Positions 24,879 through 26,511 of a stretch of 26,511 nt of DNA are shown here, one piece after another. The stretch is taken from contig JBDHRG010000031.1 in NCBI GenBank assembly GCA_039807445.1, positions 1-26,511 on the forward strand, written 5' to 3'. The first letter of the stretch is position 1. Each line of letters starts with the position of its first letter. Under the pieces are notes generated by a model that saw only the letters and a list, made by a program, of their open reading frames with translations, was not told where the DNA came from and searched no databases. Origin of the DNA: JBDHRG01 sp039807445 (GTDB lineage: Bacteria; Pseudomonadota; Gammaproteobacteria; Competibacterales; Competibacteraceae). The translations under genes and the position numbers were made by a program.

Positions 24879-24976
24879 ATGGAGCCGGAAAGCCTGCACG
24901 AATCCGACTTCTACGGTTGGATGCAGCGTCAGAGGGCAATTTGCTGCGTGCTGGCAGGCTGACCGAGGTCGACATG
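24879..24976 (+). pseudogene. DUF29 N-terminal remnant, plus strand
   Basis: After a good GGAGG site the ATG at 24879 gives MEPESLHESDFYGWMQRQ, the DUF29 opening (DFY.W...Q..LLR.GR...LD). A one-base shift near 24935 then moves the match to NLLRAGRLTEVDM, after which homology ends. The opposite orientation shows this is a separate copy from the two C-terminal remnants. Confidence 0.7.
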
Positions 24977-25043
24977 AGCCCCCTGACGGTGACGCGAGTT
25001 GCACACAAGTCCGAGGAAGCGGACCTGCAAGGGAGTCGAGCTG

Positions 25044-25286
25044 ATGCCTTTGGTCTTCAAATACAAAGGATTCCGGTTCTTCTTCTACTCGAACGAGAGC
25101 AGCCCGCGCGAGCCGGTTCACGTCCACGTGCGCCAGGGTGATGCGACCGCCAAGTTCTGGCTCTGGCCAACGGTCAGGCTCGCCGACAGCTACGGCATGG
25201 ATGCCCGGACCTTGCGCGAACTGGCGAAGGTGGTGGAAGACAACCGATCGATGATCGAGAGGGCATGGCATGAGCACTTCGGCTAG
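25044..25286 (+). CDS. DUF4160-family protein
   Basis: This 80-residue protein begins MPLVFKYKGFRFFFYSNE and has EPVHVHVRQGDATAKFWL, a variant of the DUF4160 core (histidines after the aromatic strand). It ends RTLRELAKVVEDNRSMIERAW. The function is unknown; these genes commonly precede DUF2442 genes and the pair is suspected to be toxin-antitoxin-like. GGGAG lies about 8 nt before the ATG. It overlaps the next gene by 17 nt. It is more distant from the broken DUF4160 gene at 9218, so the two are not recent duplicates. Confidence 0.85.
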   Translation: MPLVFKYKGFRFFFYSNESSPREPVHVHVRQGDATAKFWLWPTVRLADSYGMDARTLRELAKVVEDNRSMIERAWHEHFG

Positions 25287-25524
25287 GGCGCTGCGATTCG
25301 ACGACAGCTGCATGTGGGTCGAGCTCGCCGATGGACGAGTTCTGGGGGTTCCGCTGGCGTGGTTCCCACGCCTGCTCGGCGCTACGCCGGAGCAGCTCCA
25401 GCACTACGAAATCTTCGGTGGCGGCCAAGGCTTGCACTGGCCCGATCTGGACGAAGACATCTCCGTGGCAGGCTTGCTCGCCGGGCGGGGTGATCGATCC
25501 ATGCCGCATCCCGAAGCCGCCTGA
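25270..25524 (+). CDS. DUF2442-family protein
   Basis: This 84-residue protein starts MSTSARALRFDDSCMWVELA and shows DGRVLGVPLAWFPRLLGATPEQL and GLHWPDLDEDISVAGLLAG, the full DUF2442 pattern (DGR.l.vPl..fPrL..A...., iHWp.lDEDisv..LL.G). Family members are suggested to bind nucleic acid but no activity is proven. The ATG at 25270 has GAGAGGG 6 nt before it and overlaps the DUF4160 gene, so the pair is coupled. Confidence 0.9.
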   Translation: MSTSARALRFDDSCMWVELADGRVLGVPLAWFPRLLGATPEQLQHYEIFGGGQGLHWPDLDEDISVAGLLAGRGDRSMPHPEAA

Positions 25525-25532
25525 CGCACGCC

Positions 25533-25690
25533 ATGAACTACGAGGACTACGTCTCCCCCCGCCGAGCCCATCGCACTCCTGCACGATCCGCTACGACCGC
25601 GGGGTCCTCGACGCCTTCCGCGCCACGGGCCCGGGCTGGCAAACGCGCATCAACGACGCGCTCAAGGACTGGCCGGCGATGCACCGCTGA
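25533..25690 (+). pseudogene. BrnA-like antitoxin remnant, frameshifted
   Basis: The C-terminal part TIRYDRGVLDAFRATGPGWQ, then TRINDALKDWPAMHR, matches the ribbon-helix-helix end of BrnA-type antitoxins (TIRLD..VL..F...G.GYQTRIN..LR..). The only nearby ATG (25533, MNYEDYVSP) is in another frame; a lost base in the run of six C at 25555-25560 would join them into about 52 residues, short for BrnA. No BrnT toxin is upstream. Confidence 0.55.
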
Positions 25691-25755
25691 GCCGCAGGGC
25701 CGGAGTTCGCGCCGCTGCCTCGAAGGCGCTGCAAACCGTTCTGCCTGCACGGCGT

Positions 25756-25825
25756 CGTGGGAGCGGGCTACGTCCGCGATCGCGCATGCGGCGGCACCGA
25801 ATCGCGGACGTAGTCCGCTCCTACG
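25756..25825. repeat. REP-like inverted repeat
   Basis: The arms 25756-25780 and 25801-25825 are 25 nt each and complementary except for two positions that still pair as G-U, with a 20-nt loop. Each arm is a copy of the GTAGGAGCGGACTACGTCCG sequence also found at 24097. This is the layout of paired REP sequences in gammaproteobacteria. Confidence 0.85.
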
Positions 25826-25894
25826 GGCGTGGTGCCGAACGCAGCGCTTCACGGCAGCGGTATTCGGTCAAGGCGGTTGTACTTCGTAGCCCAT

Positions 25895-25968
25895 AGCCTA
25901 CGGATAGCCGGCAGACCGCCGACATCGCCCGCGTCATCGACATTGCCAAAGACTGGAGGGCCCGGGCC
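25895..25968 (+). pseudogene. HigB/RelE-type toxin, C-terminal remnant
   Basis: The frame reads DSRQTADIARVIDIAKDW, like the C-terminus of HigB-type toxins (GGDK.TQ..DI..A...A..), and leads into the HigA start. Upstream, the expected body is absent and the REP hairpin intervenes. Only about 25 codons remain. Confidence 0.6.
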
Positions 25969-26100
25969 ATGGCCGAGCAGTTTTCCCGCTACGACACGGC
26001 GGACTACCTCCACACCGAGCAGGACATGGCGTTCTACCTCGACGCCTGCCTGGAGGACGGCGACCCGGCGCTGATCACGCACGCGCTCGGCGTCAGGTAG
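25969..26100 (+). pseudogene. HigA-type antitoxin, truncated at its 3' end
   Basis: From ATG 25969 the 43-residue product reads MAEQFSRYDTADYLHTEQDM, then AFYLDACLEDGDPALITHAL, an excellent match to the start of the HigA/COG3636 antidote family (FD.ADYL..EE....YL...LEEGDP.L...ALG). These proteins are about 95-100 residues with a DNA-binding second half; here homology stops after ALG, where GVR and a stop follow. The break coincides with the likely IS end at about 26098, so insertion of the transposon cut the gene. Confidence 0.75.
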
Positions 26101-26511
26101 CGTCCAGTCAAGTGGTGTAACGCTGTGAGCGCGGAACTCCGATCAGATTGCCGTGTTATCGCTCAGCGCGGCAGGGCCGGCGGAGCGGGTTCAGTAGTCG
26201 AGCTGACCTCGGCCATCGTCTCCAGGGTCAGATAGCGCTTGCCCTGGATCCAGTCGTCGTTCTGTTCCATCAGCACCGCCCCGACCAGGCGACGGATACC
26301 GGCCTCGTTGGGGAAGATGCCCACCACCTCGGTACGGCGCTTGACCTCCTGGTTGAGCCGCTCGAGCGGGTTGGTCGAGTGCAGCTTGGTACGGTGCGCC
26401 GCCGGCAAGGCCATGAACGCCAGCACGTCGTCCTCGGCCGCTCCAGGAAGTCGTCCACGCGCGCATCCAGCGCCTGACACAGCTCGGACACCTGGCTCTT
26501 GGAGATGCCTT
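26098..26511 (-). mobile_element. IS256-family insertion sequence remnant (runs off window)
   Basis: The element contains a broken Mutator/IS256 transposase and starts near 26098-26120, where the minus-strand TTACACCACTTGACTGGACG resembles the terminal repeats of some IS256 members and where the HigA frame is interrupted. The other end is outside the window. Confidence 0.65.
26163..26511 (-). pseudogene. IS256-family transposase with a large internal deletion
   Basis: Coming in from the right edge the frame reads GISKSQVSELCQALDARVDD, then FLER, the early DNA-binding part of IS256 transposases. At about 26435-26440 it jumps, in a different frame, to AEDDVLAFMALPAAHRTKLH and STNPLERLNQEVKRRTEVVG, the C-terminal part, and ends at 26163. 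In a complete protein these parts are separated by roughly 170 residues holding two of the three catalytic acidic residues, so the copy is dead. Confidence 0.85.

Noticed and set aside
24568..25008. A 146-codon minus-strand frame in the accessory region.
   Set aside because: Cys/Arg/Pro-rich composition without family match; it runs opposite the DUF29 N-terminal fragment and has no ribosome site.

Overview
The window is GC-rich (roughly two thirds G+C by eye) and looks like a chromosomal flagellar locus of a gammaproteobacterium. A FleQ-type master regulator, sigma-54 promoters and the block flagellin-fliD-fliS-fliT-fleQ-fliE-F-G-H-I-J-K match the polar-flagellum layout of Pseudomonas and Vibrio-like bacteria. 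I cannot name the genus. Every intact gene from position 1 to 23542 is on the minus strand, so transcription runs from high to low coordinates.

From right to left: (1) 23.6-26.5 kb is an accessory region of decaying small genes. It holds DUF29 remnants, an intact DUF4160/DUF2442 pair, BrnA-like and HigBA-like remnants, a REP-like hairpin family, and an IS256-type transposase with an internal deletion at the window edge. (2) 14.5-23.5 kb is a tightly overlapped nine-gene operon behind a candidate sigma-54 promoter. It encodes SpsF, PseG and PseI (nonulosonic/pseudaminic acid synthesis), a methyltransferase, a GNAT-methyltransferase fusion, a WbqC protein, a PIG-L deacetylase, a pseudaminic-acid-associated methylase and a large TPR glycosyltransferase-like protein. 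This is most likely the flagellin glycosylation machinery. (3) 9.5-14.4 kb holds a large flagellin behind a near-consensus sigma-28 promoter, then the cap protein FliD and the chaperones FliS and FliT. (4) 8.2-9.5 kb is a toxin-antitoxin islet (vapBC plus two broken genes) inserted between fliT and fleQ. (5) 1-8.15 kb holds fleQ, a small unknown gene and the hook-basal-body/export operon fliE-F-G-H-I-J-K, again with a sigma-54 promoter in front. fliK is cut by the window start.

The regulatory logic is coherent: FleQ with sigma-54 would switch on the basal-body operon and the sugar operon, and sigma-28 would switch on the flagellin. Flagellin would be held by FliS, glycosylated by products of the sugar operon, and capped by FliD.

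The oddest feature is a family of G-rich heptamer/hairpin elements in four of the gaps between flagellar genes. One contains 71 consecutive G residues just upstream of the sigma-54 promoter for the basal-body operon. Two copies overlap the stop codons of fliJ and fleQ. The GNAT-methyltransferase fusion and the deacetylase/methylase set point to an unusually tailored flagellin sugar.
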